The position numbers were made by a program, and so were the translations under genes. Of a stretch of DNA of 5,751 nucleotides, positions 5,631 through 5,751 are shown piece after piece. Below the pieces are notes generated by a model. The model ran no database searches and was not told the DNA's origin. It saw nothing but the letters and a program-made list of their open reading frames with translations. Each line of letters opens with the position of its first letter. Position 1 is the stretch's first letter. This stretch comes from Nitrososphaerota archaeon (GTDB taxonomy: Archaea > Thermoproteota > Nitrososphaeria > Nitrososphaerales > Nitrosopumilaceae). Location of the stretch: the NCBI GenBank assembly GCA_028867395.1, contig JAGWGO010000110.1, forward strand, positions 1-5,751, in the 5' to 3' direction.

Positions 5631-5644
5631 GTAGACACCTACTT
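5629..5644 (-). promoter_or_regulatory. Ribosome binding site and 6-bp hairpin over the cdc48 start
   Basis: On the minus strand the sequence is AAGTAG-GTGT-CTACTT, a perfect 6-bp stem with a 4-base loop. The Shine-Dalgarno-like AGGTG (5640-5636) lies partly in the stem and partly in the loop. The 3' arm contains the first two bases of the TTG start, and the 5' arm contains the EF-1beta TAG stop. The AGGTG, five bases before the TTG, is the reason for choosing that start. A ribosome ending EF-1beta would melt the stem, so the structure could couple the two genes. The short stem may also be coincidence. Confidence 0.5.
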
Positions 5645-5751
5645 TGCATCTACAGAGGCTCGACTTATTCCAAGTACTTCGAATTCTCCCACGCCGTCAA
5701 TCGAACGAACACTATTTTCAAGTGAGTCCATCTGTCCTTCCTTATCTTCTA
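5639..5751 (-). CDS. Translation elongation factor EF-1beta, C-terminal fragment (cut by window edge)
   Basis: The minus-strand frame entering from the right edge encodes E-D-K-E-G-Q-M-D-S-L-E-N, then residues reading S-V-R-S-I-D-G-V-G-E-F-E-V-L-G-I-S-R-A-S-V-D-A-K, ending at TAG (5641-5639). The pattern 'acidic, Gly, x, Met/Val, D-x-L-E, about seven residues, I-x-G-V-G-E/x-E-V-x-G-x-S-R' matches the C-terminal strand-helix-strand of archaeal EF-1beta, the nucleotide exchange factor that recharges EF-1alpha with GTP. From memory, the gene lies near cdc48-type ATPases in other archaea, which adds support. An ATG at 5731 within this frame is an internal Met of the longer protein. Its stop is 8 bases before the cdc48 TTG, so the genes are very likely one operon. 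With only 36 codons visible the assignment is tentative. Confidence 0.62.
   Translation of the reverse strand, partial: EDKEGQMDSLENSVRSIDGVGEFEVLGISRASVDAK

Noticed and set aside
5212..5634. Long open frames antisense to cdc48 (also 3508-3906 and 4585-4869)
   Set aside because: They mirror the codon structure of a strongly conserved gene on the opposite strand, have Ser/Thr/Ile-rich low-information products and no promoter or ribosome site.
1..5751. Defence system, mobile element, CRISPR array or integrated virus
   Set aside because: No repeats with regular spacing, no transposase, integrase or nuclease motifs, and no visible shift in composition; all recognised genes are housekeeping or respiratory.

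Overview
The window looks like chromosomal DNA of an ammonia-oxidising archaeon (Thaumarchaeota/Nitrososphaerota, probably Nitrosopumilales). This is inferred from gene content: an archaeal Cdc48 with an N-domain and two AAA+ rings, an archaeal EF-1beta-like tail directly upstream of it, a membrane-anchored protein with two blue-copper (cupredoxin) domains, a heme O synthase, and start codons lacking Shine-Dalgarno sites but carrying AT-rich elements about 26-30 bases upstream, as in leaderless archaeal transcripts. Base composition and codon use look uniform by eye. I see no mobile element, CRISPR array, tRNA or rRNA.

Layout: positions 1-50 (minus) hold the first 16 codons of a DUF2024-family protein. 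It is divergent from a cyclophilin-like-fold protein (about 107-490, plus), and one near-palindromic TATA element lies between them. A T-run that overlaps a second TATA box follows. After it comes a very short gene, easily missed, for a 35-residue C2H2 zinc-finger protein (552-659, plus; TTG start). It converges, with a 2-base gap, on a minus-strand pair: a five-helix membrane protein with two cupredoxin domains (1072-2169) and a JAMM/MPN+ metalloprotease (662-1075), joined by an ATGA stop/start overlap. Divergent from this pair, across 45 bases containing a perfect 7-bp inverted repeat, is ctaB, heme O synthase (2215-3141, plus). ctaB converges, with a 6-base gap, on a second minus-strand operon: EF-1beta tail (5639-5751, cut by the window edge), cdc48 (3459-5630) and a small winged-helix-like protein with an acidic tail (3148-3456).

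Two themes emerge. The centre is respiratory: ctaB supplies heme for a heme-copper oxidase, and the membrane di-cupredoxin is a likely electron carrier on the outer face, the role played by blue-copper proteins in these organisms. The flanks are protein quality control: Cdc48 ends in Phe-Tyr-Gly, a HbYX-type 20S proteasome docking signal, and the JAMM protein has a complete zinc-protease motif of the kind that removes ubiquitin-like proteins. The JAMM gene, however, is coupled to the copper protein and not to cdc48, which is the most unusual arrangement here. Nothing in the window proves a wholly new system. The best leads are the tiny zinc-finger gene, the cupredoxin-JAMM coupling, the two symmetric divergent promoters, and the hairpin over the cdc48 start.
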